Source: Pseudomonas putida (GTDB lineage: Bacteria > Pseudomonadota > Gammaproteobacteria > Pseudomonadales > Pseudomonadaceae). From it: a DNA stretch of 64,000 bases. The position numbers and the translations under genes are program-made. This document shows, piece by piece, positions 18,696 through 28,321 of this stretch. The notes under the pieces were generated by a model that did not search any database, was not told the origin of the DNA, and saw only the letters and a program-made list of their open reading frames with translations. Each line of letters begins with the position of its first letter. The stretch's first letter is position 1. Where the stretch lies: the NCBI RefSeq assembly GCF_005080685.1, contig NZ_CP039371.1, positions 372,001 through 436,000 of the forward strand, in the 5' to 3' direction.

Positions 18696-19537
18696 GCTTC
18701 ACCCCTTACCGGCAGCTCCGGTTGCTTGCAGATACGGTCGAGCATGATTGCCAGCAGTACGATCGCCAGGCCTGCTTCGAAGCCCAGGGAGATATCGGCG
18801 GTGTTCAGTGCGTTGACCACAGGTTTGCCCAGGCCGTCGGCACCTACCAGGGCGGCGATCACCACCATCGACAGCGACAGCATGATGCACTGGGTGACGC
18901 CAGCGGCGATGCTCGGCATCGCGTGCGGCAGTTCGATGCGGGTCAGCAGCTGGCGCCGCGAGCAGCCGAAGGCCTTGCCGGCGTCGAGCAGCTCCTGCGG
19001 CACGTCGCAGATGCCCAGGTAAGTGAGGCGGATGGGCGCGGCGATGGCGAACACCACCGTGGAGATCAGCCCGGGTACCACGCCCAGGCCGAACAGGGTC
19101 AGGGTCGGGATCAGGTAGACGAAGGTCGGCACCGTCTGCATCAGGTCGAGCACCGGACGCATGGCGGTATAGAACATCGGCTTGTGCGCGGCGACGATGC
19201 CCAGCGGCACGCCGATGGCCACGCAGACCACCGTGGCGAAGGTGACTTGCGCCAGGGTTTCCATGGTTTCCTGCCAGTAACCCAGGTTGAGGATCAGGAG
19301 GAAGGACAGGGCGACGAACACGGTCAGCGCCCACTTGCGCTGAATGAGGTGCGCCAGGGCGGCGAACAGGGCGACGAGGACGTAGGGATTGAACCAGGTC
19401 AGGGCACTGGTGACGCCATGGATCATGAACTCCAGGCCTTGCGCAATGGCGTCGAAATAATCGGCGCCGTTCTGGGTCAGCCATTCGACGAACGACGCGA
19501 TGTACTGGCCCAGGGGTATTTTTTGATCGATGAGCAT
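18692..19537 (-). CDS. cbcW: Choline/betaine/carnitine ABC transporter permease
   Basis: A 281-aa membrane protein (also choW) with about six to seven hydrophobic segments. The ProW/OpuAB-type EAA loop reads ELLDAGKAFGCSRRQLLTRIELPHA. It forms the homodimeric channel driven by CbcV. The order binding protein - permease - ATPase on the minus strand gives a cbcXWV operon. Confidence 0.9.
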   Translation of the reverse strand: MLIDQKIPLGQYIASFVEWLTQNGADYFDAIAQGLEFMIHGVTSALTWFNPYVLVALFAALAHLIQRKWALTVFVALSFLLILNLGYWQETMETLAQVTFATVVCVAIGVPLGIVAAHKPMFYTAMRPVLDLMQTVPTFVYLIPTLTLFGLGVVPGLISTVVFAIAAPIRLTYLGICDVPQELLDAGKAFGCSRRQLLTRIELPHAMPSIAAGVTQCIMLSLSMVVIAALVGADGLGKPVVNALNTADISLGFEAGLAIVLLAIMLDRICKQPELPVRGEA

Positions 19538-19621
19538 GATAGCGAGCTTCCACCTGCAAAGATTGAAATCAGTCCGGGGCGGGCACGGTCCCGCCCCGAG
19601 GTAGCGCTATTGCGTACTGCG

Positions 19622-20569
19622 TTATTGCGCGAGCTTGGCCTTGGCCGCCTCAAGGCCGGGTTTGCCGTCCACGGTGGTAACGCCAGCGAGCCAGGTATCG
19701 AGCTTGCCGGGGTTGTCCTTGAGCCACTTCTTGGCGGCGGCGTCGGGCTTCATCTTGTCGTCCAGGACATAGCCCATCATGGTGCTTTCATCCTTGAGCT
19801 CGAACGACAGGTTCTTCAGCAGTTGGCCGACGTTGCTGCATTCCTCCACGTAGCCCTTGCGGGTATTGGTGAGCACGGTGGCCTTGCCGAAGTCCGGCCC
19901 GAAGAACTCGTCCCCGCCGGTGAGGTACTGCATCTTGAAGCGGGTGTTCATCGGGTGTGGCTCCCAGCCCAGGAACACGATCGCCTCGCCCCGTTTCTGC
20001 GCGCGGTCGACCTGGGACAGCATGCCGGCCTCGCTGGACTGGACGATCTTGAACCCGGCGTCCTTCAGGCCGAAGGCGTTCTTGTCGATCATGCTCTGGA
20101 TGGTGCGGTTGCCATCGTTGCCGGGCTCGATGCCGTAGATCTTGCCGTCCAGTTCCTTCTTGAACTTGGGAATGTCGCTGAAATCCTTCAGCCCCTTGTC
20201 ATACAGCGCCTGGGGCACGGCCAGGGTGTACTTGGCGTTCTCCAGGTTGGCGCGCACGGTTTCTACGGTGCCGGCGTCGCGGTATTGCTTGATGTCGTTC
20301 TCCATGGTCGGCATCCAGTTGCCGAGAAACACGTCCAGGTCCTTGCCGGTGGCCAGCGACTTGTAGGTCACCGGCACCGAGATCATCGTGGTGTGGGTCT
20401 TGTAGCCCAGGGCTTCGAGCACGACGCTGGTAGTGGCCGTGGTGACGGTGATGTCGGTCCAGCCGACATCGGAGAAGCGTACCGTCTGGCACTGCTCGGG
20501 TTCGGCGGCCTGGGCCAGCAGCGGAGCGCTAAGCAACGCAACCAGCAACAGCGAGGGTGAACCTTTCAT
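19622..20569 (-). CDS. cbcX: Choline-binding periplasmic protein of the CbcXWV system
   Basis: A 315-aa protein (also choX) with a signal peptide ending QAAEPEQC (cleavage near 21). It is an OpuAC-type solute-binding protein: VRFSDVGWTDITVTTATTSVVLEALGY, then LGNWMPTM with an aromatic cage tryptophan, and IVFLGWEPHPMNTRF. The ATG at 20569 precedes the signal peptide and is chosen over the upstream in-frame codon. CaiX at 27231 is a paralogue with the same architecture and is expected to use the same CbcWV core. Confidence 0.9.
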   Translation of the reverse strand: MKGSPSLLLVALLSAPLLAQAAEPEQCQTVRFSDVGWTDITVTTATTSVVLEALGYKTHTTMISVPVTYKSLATGKDLDVFLGNWMPTMENDIKQYRDAGTVETVRANLENAKYTLAVPQALYDKGLKDFSDIPKFKKELDGKIYGIEPGNDGNRTIQSMIDKNAFGLKDAGFKIVQSSEAGMLSQVDRAQKRGEAIVFLGWEPHPMNTRFKMQYLTGGDEFFGPDFGKATVLTNTRKGYVEECSNVGQLLKNLSFELKDESTMMGYVLDDKMKPDAAAKKWLKDNPGKLDTWLAGVTTVDGKPGLEAAKAKLAQ

Positions 20570-21012
20570 GGATGGACTCCTGTGATTTTTTCTTCGGGTT
20601 CGCATGGGTCGCCGGGCGTTCTCAGGGTCCGGTCGACCAGGCCTGCAGAGGGCAGGTTGCGTGGCCGTGCTTTACGAGTCGCTTTCGATAATCCTCCAGC
20701 GCCGGGCAATCGCCTACTGGTGGGGTCGTAACCAGTACGCAACGGGTCGCATCCAGTACGGGCAATGTCGTTTATGGGTTTTTCCACCCCTGCAGCCGCG
20801 TTTTTGCGTCACCCGGCCGCTGGAAAGCGGCGCCCGGGTGGCCGCGAAGGCCGCGGCGCAGCTGGACAAAAGTACGTCGGTTGCAGACGGCGAGGGGGTA
20901 GGCAAAAGCCCGATGATGCGTGCATTCCTGGCGGCTCGCAGCTATCAGCCTAGCAGTTGCCCCGCCCTGCGCATGGCGCGCAGAGACAAGCCCAGCAAGA
21001 GGTGATTCGACA
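20570..21012. promoter_or_regulatory. 443-bp divergent control region of cbcXWV and the serine dehydratase gene
   Basis: No gene is visible. A GC-rich hairpin lies at 20810-20840 (CACCCGG/CCGGGTG with an inner CCGC/GCGG stem). Regulation by GbdR is known for these genes in P. aeruginosa; a matching site was not confidently located here. Confidence 0.45.
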
Positions 21013-22389
21013 ATGGCCATCAGCGTGTTCGACCTGTTCAAGATCGGTGTGGGGCCTTCCAGCTCGCACACCGTGGGGCCCATGCGGGCCGGGGCGATGT
21101 TCGTCCAGGGGCTGCGCGAGCGCGGCGAGCTGGAACGGGTCAAGCGGATCGAGGTGCGCCTGTATGGCTCGCTGTCGGCCACCGGCGTCGGTCACGGGAC
21201 CGACAACGCCACTATCATGGGCCTGATGGGCGAATGGCCCGACGCCATCGACCCCACGCAGATCGTCCCGCGTATCGCCGACCTGCGTGAAACCGACACC
21301 CTGCTGCTGGATAACCGCTTGCCCATCGAGTTCGTCTGGGCCCGCGACATGCTGCTGCTGGACGAGAACCTGCCGTATCACCCCAATGCCATGACCCTGG
21401 TCGCCGAGGGCGAGCAGGGCGAGCTGCACCGCGACACCTACTACTCGGTCGGTGGCGGCTTCGTGGTCGACGCGGCGCAGGCCGCCAGCGGGGTGTTGGA
21501 CGCCGATCAGACGGTGCTGCCGTACGACTTCGACAGCGCTGCCGAGTTACTGCGCCTGTGCAAGCAAAACGACCTCAGCGTGTCGCAATTGATGATGGCC
21601 AACGAGAAGGTCTGGCGCAGCGAAGAAGAGATCCGCGCAGGTCTCTACAAGCTCTGGGACGCCATGCAGGAGTGCGTCGCCAACGGCCTCAAGTACGAAG
21701 GCACGCTGCCCGGCGGGCTCAACGTGCGCCGCCGCGCTGCCAAGCTGCACCGCAGCCTGCAGGAGATCGGCAAGCCCAACGTCATCGGCTCGACCATGAG
21801 CGCGATGGAGTGGGTCAACCTGTTCGCCCTGGCGGTCAACGAAGAAAATGCCGCTGGCGGGCGCATGGTCACCGCGCCCACCAATGGCGCGGCCGGCATC
21901 ATCCCGGCGGTGCTGCACTACTACATGCGCTTCAGCGATGCGGTGGACGAGTCCAGCGTGGTCGACTTCTTCCTCGGTGCCGCCGCAGTGGGCATCCTGT
22001 GCAAGAAGAACGCCTCGATCTCCGGCGCCGAGGTCGGTTGCCAGGGCGAGGTCGGTTCGGCCTGCGCCATGGCTGCGGCGGGCCTCGCCGAAGTGTTGGG
22101 CGCCACGCCGCCGCAGGTGGAGAACGCCGCCGAGATCGCCCTGGAACATAACCTCGGGCTCACCTGCGACCCGGTCGGCGGCTTGGTCCAGGTGCCGTGC
22201 ATCGAGCGCAACGCCATCGCTGCGGTGAAAGCCATCAACGCCGTCCAGATGGCCTTGCGTGGCGATGGCGAACACTTCATCTCCCTCGACCAGGTGATCC
22301 GTACCATGCGCGACACCGGTGCCGACATGCACGACAAGTACAAAGAGACCTCGCGCGGTGGCCTGGCGGTCAGCGCCATCGAGTGTTGA
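21013..22389 (+). CDS. sdaA: L-serine ammonia-lyase (iron-sulfur-dependent)
   Basis: A 458-aa single-chain serine dehydratase that converts L-serine to pyruvate and ammonia. The start [21 protein letters not shown] is diagnostic. The Fe-S cysteines lie in [20 protein letters not shown] and [10 protein letters not shown]. Placed beside cbcXWV and gbdR, it is the terminal step of betaine-derived glycine and serine use. The ATG at 21013 follows AAGAGGTGATTCGACA, which contains a good ribosome site. Confidence 0.94.
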   Translation: MAISVFDLFKIGVGPSSSHTVGPMRAGAMFVQGLRERGELERVKRIEVRLYGSLSATGVGHGTDNATIMGLMGEWPDAIDPTQIVPRIADLRETDTLLLDNRLPIEFVWARDMLLLDENLPYHPNAMTLVAEGEQGELHRDTYYSVGGGFVVDAAQAASGVLDADQTVLPYDFDSAAELLRLCKQNDLSVSQLMMANEKVWRSEEEIRAGLYKLWDAMQECVANGLKYEGTLPGGLNVRRRAAKLHRSLQEIGKPNVIGSTMSAMEWVNLFALAVNEENAAGGRMVTAPTNGAAGIIPAVLHYYMRFSDAVDESSVVDFFLGAAAVGILCKKNASISGAEVGCQGEVGSACAMAAAGLAEVLGATPPQVENAAEIALEHNLGLTCDPVGGLVQVPCIERNAIAAVKAINAVQMALRGDGEHFISLDQVIRTMRDTGADMHDKYKETSRGGLAVSAIEC

Positions 22390-22407
22390 ATCATTAGTTG
22401 GCTTCAC

Positions 22408-22502
22408 TGGCCTCTTCGCGGGTAAACCCGCTCCTACAGGGACTGCGCAATCTTCGAGAGTTGCGGGGTATCTGTAGGAGCGGGTTTACCCGCGAAGAGG
22501 CC
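22408..22502. repeat. REP pair (GCGGGTAAACCCGCTCC type)
   Basis: An inverted pair with GGCCTCTTCG / CGAAGAGGCC flanks, after the serine dehydratase gene. Confidence 0.9.
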
Positions 22503-22903
22503 ACCGTCGATCTCCCAGTGCACCTGCGCCCCATTCAGCGCCCCCTTCTGGTGCACCACTCATCCCGACCAATCGTCGGCTGTCGTAATCAGCATGGGCA
22601 TTGTCGGTGACACTCAAGAGTGTCGTTTCTGGGCAACCTACACTGCGCGTGTCACCAAATTGCTCAGCCGTTACCCGCAACGCGCTAGCACGCAGGTTTG
22701 CGAAGATTGACCAACGCTCAGCGAAGTACCTGATTTGCCTGATGCAGGCGTCGTTTTCAGGTTTTTTTGGATAGCCGTTCAATTTCAGGCACGGCGTTTG
22801 CGTTGAGATTGGCCACCAAGCTCCGGTACATCAATCCGGGGCCATAACAAGAATCAGTGCTCGCCTGAGGCACACCCCAGCATTTGTGTGAGGAGAAATC
22901 GCG
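22503..22903. promoter_or_regulatory. Leader/promoter region of gbdR
   Basis: A 401-bp gene-free stretch before gbdR. It is lower in GC than its surroundings from about 22680. GTGAGGAGAAATCGCG gives a strong ribosome site for the ATG at 22904. No other feature was recognised. Confidence 0.45.
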
Positions 22904-24010
22904 ATGACGTCGTACACCTCCGGGAATCCAACCCAGAACCGCACAGCACCCCAGTCCATCGGGTTTCTTCTATTGGACAACTTCACCCTGATTTCCCTGG
23001 CATCGGCCGTCGAGCCGCTGCGCATGGCCAACCAGCTGTCCGGTCGCGAGCTGTACCGCTGGCACACGCTGACCGCCGATGGCGGCCAGGTGTGGGCCAG
23101 CGACGGCCTGCAGATCACCCCTGACGCGGCGATGCACAACGCGCCGCCCATCGACACCGTGATCGTCTGTGGCGGCGTCGGTATCCAGCGCAGCGTCACC
23201 CGCGAGCACGTCACCTGGTTGCAGGCCCAGGCCCGTCAGTCGCGCAGGCTTGGCGCAGTCTGCACCGGCAGTTGGGCATTGGCCTGTGCCGGCCTGCTCG
23301 ATGGCTTCGATTGCAGCGTGCACTGGGAATGCCTGGCAGCCATGCAGGAGGCCTTCCCACGGGTCAACATGAGCACCCGCCTGTTCACCCTCGACCGCAA
23401 CCGCTTCACAAGCTCCGGCGGCACCGCGCCGCTGGACATGATGCTACACCTGATCAGCCGCGATCATGGCCGCGAGTTGTCGGCGGCGATCTCCGAGATG
23501 TTCGTCTACGAGCGCATCCGCAACGAACAGGATCACCAGCGCGTGCCGCTCAAGCACATGCTCGGCACCAACCAGCCGAAGCTGCAGGAAATCGTCGCGC
23601 TGATGGAAGCCAACCTCGAAGAGCCGATCGACCTCGACGAGCTGGCGGTGTACGTGTCGGTGTCGCGCCGGCAGCTCGAGCGGCTGTTCCAGAAATACCT
23701 GCATTGCTCGCCATCGCGTTACTACCTGAAGCTGCGCCTGATCCGCGCGCGGCAGTTGCTCAAGCAGACGCCGATGTCGATCATCGAAGTGGCGTCGGTC
23801 TGCGGCTTCGTCTCCACGCCGCACTTCTCCAAGTGCTACCGCGAGTACTTCGGCATTCCGCCGCGTGATGAACGTGTGGGGTCCAATACCGCGCAGCAGG
23901 TGGCGATGATGCCGATTCCACAGGCCATGACCCTGTCGCCGCACAGTGGGCCGATGGCTGCCCTGAGCCAGGCGCGAAACGAATCGACGTTTGCCAGTGT
24001 AAGGCTTTAG
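22904..24010 (+). CDS. gbdR: GbdR, AraC-type activator of glycine-betaine catabolism
   Basis: A 368-aa regulator. Residues of about 18-190 form a DJ-1/PfpI-like (glutamine amidotransferase class 1-like) sensor domain (IGFLLLDNFTLISLASAVEPLRMAN, then GAVCTGSWALACAGLLDG). Residues of about 235-330 hold two AraC helix-turn-helix motifs (LDELAVYVSVSRRQLERLF and SIIEVASVCGFVSTPHFSKCYRE). In P. aeruginosa GbdR senses betaine or dimethylglycine and activates gbcAB, dgc, sox and cbc genes. The genomic context here agrees with that role. Confidence 0.93.
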   Translation: MTSYTSGNPTQNRTAPQSIGFLLLDNFTLISLASAVEPLRMANQLSGRELYRWHTLTADGGQVWASDGLQITPDAAMHNAPPIDTVIVCGGVGIQRSVTREHVTWLQAQARQSRRLGAVCTGSWALACAGLLDGFDCSVHWECLAAMQEAFPRVNMSTRLFTLDRNRFTSSGGTAPLDMMLHLISRDHGRELSAAISEMFVYERIRNEQDHQRVPLKHMLGTNQPKLQEIVALMEANLEEPIDLDELAVYVSVSRRQLERLFQKYLHCSPSRYYLKLRLIRARQLLKQTPMSIIEVASVCGFVSTPHFSKCYREYFGIPPRDERVGSNTAQQVAMMPIPQAMTLSPHSGPMAALSQARNESTFASVRL

Positions 24011-24017
24011 AACGACG

Positions 24018-24097
24018 CGGGCCTCTTCGCGGGCAAGCCCGCTCCTACAGGATGACCGCTGTCCTGTAGGAGCGGGTTTACCCGCGAAGAGGCCCGT
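24018..24097. repeat. REP pair
   Basis: An inverted pair of GCGGG(C/T)AA(G/A)CCCGCTCCTAC REPs with GGGCCTCTTCG / CGAAGAGGCCC flanks, between convergent genes. Confidence 0.9.
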
Positions 24098-24110
24098 TCA
24101 GACACACCTC

Positions 24111-24368
24111 TCAGGCGCGCTGGTTGAACTGCGCCAACGCCGGCAACAGCTGCTTTTCTATCGCCTGGCGCACTGCCGGCAAGATCGTCGCGCTCCCGGT
24201 GTACATCTGCTCGACCATCCCCTTGAGCGCCCGTGCATTGGGCTCGGTCAGCCCCCGCACCACCGCCTCGCAGGCCTGCTCGGCGCTGGCCCCTGCAGGA
24301 ATCTCGAACCCCCGCGCCCGCAGGTGGCCCAACAGATCGTCCTGGTCAATCAAATCCGCATGCATCAT
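24111..24368 (-). CDS. Small hypothetical protein downstream of the carnitine genes
   Basis: An 85-aa soluble, helical protein (starting MMHADLIDQDDLLGHLRARGF, ending LPALAQFNQRA). Residues 40-70 contain GLTEPNARALKGMVEQMYTGSATILPAVRQA. No signal peptide or catalytic motif was seen. It is on the same strand as cdhB but after a 254-nt gap, and may be the distal gene of that operon. AAAGGGACA precedes the ATG at 24368. The function is unknown. Confidence 0.65.
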   Translation of the reverse strand: MMHADLIDQDDLLGHLRARGFEIPAGASAEQACEAVVRGLTEPNARALKGMVEQMYTGSATILPAVRQAIEKQLLPALAQFNQRA

Positions 24369-24622
24369 GGCTGTTGTCCCTTTTATCGCTAAGAGAGTGC
24401 TGCTGTGATTGTCGACCGATTCTGTGACGCGGGCGAGAGGCCGGCAAGGACAGAATGTCGCAATGGCTGCTTTGACTAAGAACAGGTCGTTCCGGGCTAA
24501 ATCGACCGTGCCGGAAGTACGCACACTCAAGCCATCTACCGCAACGGAGGGTTTGGTCACCCTCGCTCGTGCACAGTGGATGTTGCTCGCTCTTGGCCCC
24601 GGATGCTCACGGCTTTCCGGGG

Positions 24623-25099
24623 CTATTTTTTTGCCTCCAGTCCCATCACCCGGCCAACCAACGCAGGCTCCGGCAAGCCCTGCTGTTCATCCAGCAAACC
24701 CTGGAGTAGCGCGATGCTGTGCTCGCCAAACGGGGTCGACCGTGGCCCCGCCAGATCCACATGCAGCAACATCTGCTCACTGGCCGACAGCGCCTCGTCG
24801 AACCCTGACCGGTGCAGGCTGTGGTACAGGTGCAGGCGCTTGCGGTCGAAGCCGATGATCTGCGTCTGTACCCACACTTCGGTACCCAACTTCACCTCAT
24901 GCAGGTAATTGATGTGCGCCTCCAGGGTGAACAGCGAGTGGCCGCTTTGCCCTCGGCTGTCGGCATCCAGGCCGATGCGCTCCATCAGCGCATCGGTGGC
25001 GTAGCTGAAGATCAGCAGGTAGAAGGCATCGCGCAGATGCCCGTTGTAGTCGACCCAGTCCTCCTGGACTGGGGTACGGTAGGTGATCAAAGCGGGCAT
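24623..25099 (-). CDS. cdhB: Betainyl-CoA thioesterase (carnitine catabolism)
   Basis: A 158-aa hotdog-fold thioesterase. Family marks are WVDYNGHLRDAFYLLIFSYATD (active-site Asp/Asn-Gly-His block) and LEAHINYLHEVKLG. In Pseudomonas carnitine degradation it hydrolyses betainyl-CoA to glycine betaine. It starts 10 nt after the end of cdhA on the minus strand, giving the order caiX-cdhC-cdhA-cdhB. Confidence 0.88.
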   Translation of the reverse strand: MPALITYRTPVQEDWVDYNGHLRDAFYLLIFSYATDALMERIGLDADSRGQSGHSLFTLEAHINYLHEVKLGTEVWVQTQIIGFDRKRLHLYHSLHRSGFDEALSASEQMLLHVDLAGPRSTPFGEHSIALLQGLLDEQQGLPEPALVGRVMGLEAKK

Positions 25100-25109
25100 C
25101 GTGTTTCCC

Positions 25110-26075
25110 TCAGTCGCTGAACGACATGCCGTGGTTGGCCTTGCTGGTCTTCACCGCGTCCAGCACCGCCAGCAGCGTGTCATCACGATAGCGCTCCAGT
25201 GCGGCGATACTGTGCTGGCCCAGTTGCTCCGAGGTGCCATCGACCACATCGTCGATCAGCTCATCTGTCAGTTCAGGCGCGGGCAGGTAGGTCCAGGGCA
25301 GCTTCAGCGCCGGGCCGAACTGCGACATGAAGTGACGCATGCCGGCATCGCCACCGGCCAGGGTATAGGTGAGGAACGTGCCCATGAACGACCAGCGCAG
25401 CCCCGCACCGAAGCGAATCGCATCGTCGATTTCGCCGGTAGTGGCCACGCCGTCGTTGACCAGGTGCAGGGCTTCGCGCCACAGCGCTTCGAGCAGGCGG
25501 TCGGCGATGAAACCGGGCACTTCCTTGCGCACGTGCAGCGGGCGCATGCCGAGCGCTGTATAGATGGCTTTCGCCGCCTCGATCGCCTCCGGGGCCGTGC
25601 GCTTACCGCCGACGATTTCCACCAGTGGCAACAGGTAGACCGGGTTGAACGGGTGGCCGACCACGCAGCGCTCGGGGTGGCTGGCCGACTCGTAGAACTC
25701 GCTGGGCAACAGGCCCGAGGTGCTGGAGCCGATGATCGCATCGGGCTTGGCCGCGGCGCTGATGCGGGCATGCAGGTCGAGTTTCAGCTCCAGGCGTTCG
25801 GGGGCGCTTTCCTGAATGAAGTCGGCATCACGCACGCAGTCTTCGACCGTGGCGACGAACCTCAATCGGTCCTGCGAAGCGCCTGGCGCCAGGCCTTGTT
25901 TTTCGAGGGCCGGCCAGGCATTGGCGATGCGTTTGCGCAGTGCCTGCTCAGCGCCCGGTGCCGGGTCCCAGGCGACCACGTCCAGGCCATGGGCCAGGGC
26001 GCGGGCGACCCAGCCGCTGCCGATGACGCCGCTACCCAGGGCGGCGAAGGTCTTGATCTCGGTGATGAAGGGCAT
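25110..26075 (-). CDS. cdhA: L-carnitine 3-dehydrogenase
   Basis: A 321-aa NAD-dependent enzyme of the 3-hydroxyacyl-CoA dehydrogenase superfamily. The Rossmann motif GSGVIGSGW is at about residues 14-22, and the signature region [17 protein letters not shown] holds the catalytic histidine. It oxidises carnitine to 3-dehydrocarnitine. It sits between cdhC and cdhB, as in P. aeruginosa. Confidence 0.92.
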   Translation of the reverse strand: MPFITEIKTFAALGSGVIGSGWVARALAHGLDVVAWDPAPGAEQALRKRIANAWPALEKQGLAPGASQDRLRFVATVEDCVRDADFIQESAPERLELKLDLHARISAAAKPDAIIGSSTSGLLPSEFYESASHPERCVVGHPFNPVYLLPLVEIVGGKRTAPEAIEAAKAIYTALGMRPLHVRKEVPGFIADRLLEALWREALHLVNDGVATTGEIDDAIRFGAGLRWSFMGTFLTYTLAGGDAGMRHFMSQFGPALKLPWTYLPAPELTDELIDDVVDGTSEQLGQHSIAALERYRDDTLLAVLDAVKTSKANHGMSFSD

Positions 26076-26119
26076 GTCGAATCCTCAGGACAAACAGGGA
26101 CAGTAGGGTTGATGCCAAT

Positions 26120-26164
26120 CCTGTGGGAGGGGGCTCGCCCGCGAACACCGGCGTAGCCGGTGCC
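26120..26164. repeat. Degenerate single REP
   Basis: CTGTGGGAGGGGGCTCGCCCGCGAA is a decayed REP followed by an ACCGGCGTAGCCGGT palindrome, between cdhC and cdhA. Confidence 0.6.
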
Positions 26165-26223
26165 AGCCACCGCGTTGCCTGCTTGCCACAGGATTCATGG
26201 CGCACTTGCGAGTGTTGAAGGGA

Positions 26224-27108
26224 TCAGCGGCGCTTGAGGTTCATCTTTTCCCGACCTTCTGCCGGGCTGAGCACGCGGCCCCCCATGCGGGTGATGATCT
26301 CGGCGGCGCGCTCGACCAACTGGCCGTTGCTGGCCAGCACGCCACGGTCCAGGTACAGGTTGTCTTCCAGGCCGACCCGCACGTTGCCGCCGAGCAGCAC
26401 CGCCTGGGCGGCCATCGGCATCTGCATGCGACCGATGCCGAAGCCGGCCCAGGTGACGTTTGCCGGCAGGTTGTCGACCATGGCCTTCATGGTGGTGGTG
26501 TCGGCCGGCGCACCCCACGGGATGCCCAGGCACAGCTGGAACAGTGGATCCTCGAGCAGGCCTTCCTTGATCATTTGCTTGGCGAACCACAGATGCCCGG
26601 TGTCGAAGATTTCCAGCTCGGCCTTCACGCCCAGTTCGGTGATGCGCTTGGCGCCGGCGCGTAGTTGCGCCGGGGTGGATACATAGATGGCGTTGCCGTC
26701 GCCGAAATTGAGCGTGCCGCAGTCGAGGGTGCAGATCTCAGGCAGCAGCGCCTCGACGTGGGCCAGGCGCTCCAGCGGGCCGATCAGGTCGGTGCCTGGG
26801 CCGAACGCCATGGGCGACTCGCCCGGGCCGATCTCCAGGTCGCCGCCCATGCCGGCGGTGAGGTTGACGATGATGTCCACGTCGGCTTCGCGAATGCGCT
26901 CCATGACTTCGCGGTACAGCGCCACGTCGCGGCTGAAACGGCCCGTCTCGGGATCGCGGACGTGGCAGTGGACGACAGTGGCGCCGGCCTTGGCGGCTTC
27001 GACGGCGGATTCGGCGATCTGCTTGGGGGTGACCGGGACCAGGTGGCTCTTGGCGACCGTGTCGCCAGCGCCGGTGAGGGCGCAGGTGATGATGACGTCG
27101 TGGTTCAT
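26224..27108 (-). CDS. cdhC: 3-Dehydrocarnitine:acetyl-CoA trimethylamine transferase (BKACE/DUF849)
   Basis: A 294-aa Zn-dependent beta-keto acid cleavage enzyme. The motifs are [11 protein letters not shown] at the start, [19 protein letters not shown] with the two metal-binding histidines, and NLTAGMGGD. It exchanges 3-dehydrocarnitine and acetyl-CoA for betainyl-CoA and acetoacetate, which feeds CdhB. The ATG at 27108 is chosen because the barrel starts [10 protein letters not shown]; codons further upstream run into a REP. Confidence 0.92.
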   Translation of the reverse strand: MNHDVIITCALTGAGDTVAKSHLVPVTPKQIAESAVEAAKAGATVVHCHVRDPETGRFSRDVALYREVMERIREADVDIIVNLTAGMGGDLEIGPGESPMAFGPGTDLIGPLERLAHVEALLPEICTLDCGTLNFGDGNAIYVSTPAQLRAGAKRITELGVKAELEIFDTGHLWFAKQMIKEGLLEDPLFQLCLGIPWGAPADTTTMKAMVDNLPANVTWAGFGIGRMQMPMAAQAVLLGGNVRVGLEDNLYLDRGVLASNGQLVERAAEIITRMGGRVLSPAEGREKMNLKRR

Positions 27109-27134
27109 GATGGTTCCTTGTGCGGTATAGGGTG

Positions 27135-27228
27135 GTCTTTTCGCGGGCAAGCCCGCTCCCACAGGGGAGCGGGTGCCCCTGGCATGCGCGTCTATCTGTG
27201 GGAGCGGGCTTGCCCCGCGAAGCGGCCG
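27135..27228. repeat. REP pair within the carnitine operon
   Basis: An inverted pair of GCGGGCAAGCCCGCTCCCACA REPs in the gap between caiX and cdhC, where it could tune read-through. Confidence 0.88.
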
Positions 27229-27230
27229 GG

Positions 27231-28175
27231 TCAGTTGGCGCTGAGCTTGAGGTTCTCGGCCGCCGGCTTGCCGTCGAAGGTGGTCACACCCTCAAGCCAG
27301 CGAGCCTTGTCTTCAGGGTGGTCCTTGAGCCATTGGCGCGCCGATTCCAGCGCATCTTTGTGGTCGAGCAACGGCTGCATCATTCGGCTCTCGTCCTCGG
27401 CACTGAAGTTCAGGTTGGCCAGCAGGCGGTTGGCATTGGGGCAGCGTTCGGCATAGTCCGGGGCGGTCACCGTCCACACCGTGGCGCGCCCTTCGTCCGG
27501 CCCCAGGGCGTCCTGGCTATCGCCCAGGTAGGCCATGTCGATGTTGACGTTCATCGGGTGCGGCGCCCAGCCGAAGAACACCACCGCCTGCTTGCGCCGC
27601 ACGGCGCGGTCCACTGCCGCGAGCATGCCGGCCTCGCTGGACTCCACCAGCTGGAACTTGCCCAGACCGAACTGGTTCTTGTCGATCATCGCCTTGATCT
27701 GGGTGTTGGCACCGGAGCCTGGCTCGATGCCGTAGATCTTGCCGCCCAGCTCCTTCTCGAACTTGTGGATGTCGGCGAACGTCTTCAGGCCCTTGTCGGC
27801 CAGGTATTTCGGCACCGCGAGGGTGGCGCGGGCGTCCTCCAGGCTGGGTTTGTCGAGCACCTTGACCTGGCCTGCGTCGACGAAGGGGGTGATGGTCTGG
27901 GTCATGATCGGGTTCCAGTAACCCAGGAACATGTCCAGGCGCTTGTCGCGGATACCGGCGAAGATGATCTGCTGCGAGGCGCTGGTCTGCTTGGTCTGAT
28001 AACCAAGACCGTCGAGCAGTACCTGGGCCATGGCGCTGGTGGCGATGACGTCGGTCCAGTTGACCACGCCCAAGCGGACGTTCTTGCATTCGGCCGGCTC
28101 GGCGGCGAACAGTGGGGTGACCAGGGTGCTGCTCAGGGCAAGGGACAGCAGGCTGCGGCGGACAAAGCGGTGCAT
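27231..28175 (-). CDS. caiX: Carnitine-binding periplasmic protein
   Basis: A 314-aa OpuAC-type solute-binding protein. The signal peptide ends [11 protein letters not shown] (about residue 25). Binding-site features parallel Cbc[35 protein letters not shown] and [11 protein letters not shown]. No permease or ATPase gene is nearby, so it probably uses CbcWV, as shown for the P. aeruginosa orthologue. It is the first gene of the cdh operon and divergent from cdhR. The ATG at 28175 is set by the signal peptide. Confidence 0.9.
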   Translation of the reverse strand: MHRFVRRSLLSLALSSTLVTPLFAAEPAECKNVRLGVVNWTDVIATSAMAQVLLDGLGYQTKQTSASQQIIFAGIRDKRLDMFLGYWNPIMTQTITPFVDAGQVKVLDKPSLEDARATLAVPKYLADKGLKTFADIHKFEKELGGKIYGIEPGSGANTQIKAMIDKNQFGLGKFQLVESSEAGMLAAVDRAVRRKQAVVFFGWAPHPMNVNIDMAYLGDSQDALGPDEGRATVWTVTAPDYAERCPNANRLLANLNFSAEDESRMMQPLLDHKDALESARQWLKDHPEDKARWLEGVTTFDGKPAAENLKLSAN

Positions 28176-28321
28176 GGTGGCTCTCCATCGGCAGTGCATA
28201 TTGTTATGGTGGCCGGTCTCTCTGGACCGTGTGAACACGCTACGCTGCCCACAGTGCGAAAAATCGCACTCCGGCGACCAACATTTGCACGCAAGCGACT
28301 TCTTCTCCCGTGGAGCCTGCA

